Below, piece after piece: positions 63,843 through 64,000 of a stretch of 64,000 nucleotides of DNA (position 1 is the first letter of the stretch; each line of letters begins with the position of its first letter). A program made the translations under genes and the position numbers. The stretch spans positions 115,880 to 179,879 of the forward strand of contig NZ_FUKU01000014.1 in assembly GCF_900163865.1 (NCBI RefSeq), read 5' to 3'. This DNA comes from Sphingobacterium sp. JB170 (GTDB lineage: Bacteria; Bacteroidota; Bacteroidia; Sphingobacteriales; Sphingobacteriaceae). The notes below the pieces were generated by a model that had not been told where the DNA came from, did not search any database, and worked only from the letters and a program-made list of their open reading frames with translations.

Positions 63843-64000
63843 GTCTAGAAGATAAACGCCAGCTTATTTGCCCGTCATTCAAAAATTTGAGCGTCTATAA
63901 GCAATGCAAAGTCATAGATCTGCCGCGAAGCAGTTACTACTTTAGGCCACAGGGACTTTCTTTGTTCAATCTTCGGATCATGGAAGCTATTGATCGAAAA
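63839..64000 (+). CDS. IS3-family transposase OrfB (partial, runs off window)
   Basis: The first 54 residues: MSLEDKRQLICPSFKNLSVY then LPRSSYYFRPQG...RIMEAID. This is the helical N-terminus of IS3/IS150 OrfB before the DDE domain. The ATG overlaps the OrfA stop (ATGA). The catalytic part would follow past 64000. With OrfA truncated the element is probably inactive. Confidence 0.8.
   Translation, partial: MSLEDKRQLICPSFKNLSVYKQCKVIDLPRSSYYFRPQGLSLFNLRIMEAIDRK

Noticed and set aside
1..64000. CRISPR array, rRNA operon, riboswitch or replication origin
   Set aside because: No regularly spaced repeats, rRNA signatures, known aptamer cores or dnaA-box clusters were seen.

Overview
The window looks like a chromosomal segment of a Bacteroidota member, most likely Sphingobacteriaceae (Sphingobacterium/Pedobacter-like). 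This is inferred from the protein families (GT117/DUF2723 membrane protein, HU-CCDC81/SPOR protein, DUF4292 lipoprotein, split transketolase, an IntDOT-type recombinase) and from promoters. Six sites show TTG-N19/20-TAnnTTTG, the Bacteroidota primary sigma-factor pattern, upstream of tRNA-Gln, envC, the NlpC/P60 gene, nfu, a small lipoprotein and tRNA-Pro. No species assignment is possible from the sequence alone.

Bases 1-52500 are core genome. In order they hold: tRNA-Gln; a GT117 membrane protein; pyrR-pyrB; an envelope cluster (TPR protein, plugless outer-membrane barrel, HU/SPOR membrane protein, ExbB-ExbD-TonB) ending in a terminator before folC; an SDR; the repair pair ada-alkB; an AI-2E transporter; an ECF sigma with a TonB-domain anti-sigma; a GDSL esterase; rplM-rpsI-rpsB-tsf; TPR/DUF4292/EnvC; tatA; an MltD-like transglycosylase; a second PyrR-like phosphoribosyltransferase; an NlpC/P60 peptidase; a thr operon with a leader-peptide attenuator (thrL-thrA-thrB-thrC); an rRNA methyltransferase; a Tat-exported GDSL protein; a class-III aminotransferase; a second ECF sigma with a repeat-containing anti-sigma and a Spy-like protein; the split transketolase; nfu; purB; a small lipoprotein with a structured leader; an acyl-CoA dehydrogenase; yidC-pyrG; and rplS.

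From tRNA-Pro (52504) to the window end is an accessory island. A tyrosine recombinase lies next to the tRNA but is a pseudogene: its N-terminus is disrupted and the conserved Gly-His before the catalytic Tyr is missing. An AlbA_2/Schlafen-type gene is cut off by an IS256-family element. Two about 88-bp IS21-like remnants in the same orientation bracket the cargo (56133 and 63024). A 5'-truncated IS3 element lies at the end.

The cargo, all on the minus strand, contains a tightly coupled four-gene operon: a small Gly-rich-N-terminus protein, a PfkB kinase/nucleoside 2-deoxyribosyltransferase fusion, a QueC-like deazaguanine synthase and a dGTPase-type HD hydrolase. Next to it are a DUF2971 protein, an AbiH-type abortive-infection protein and a truncated RES-like protein. 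The operon combines enzymes that act on purine nucleosides and nucleotides. I do not recognise it as a named system, and it is the best candidate here for an undescribed anti-phage module. The other highlight is the threonine attenuator at 31539-31667, where the leader peptide and all three alternative hairpins can be read directly.
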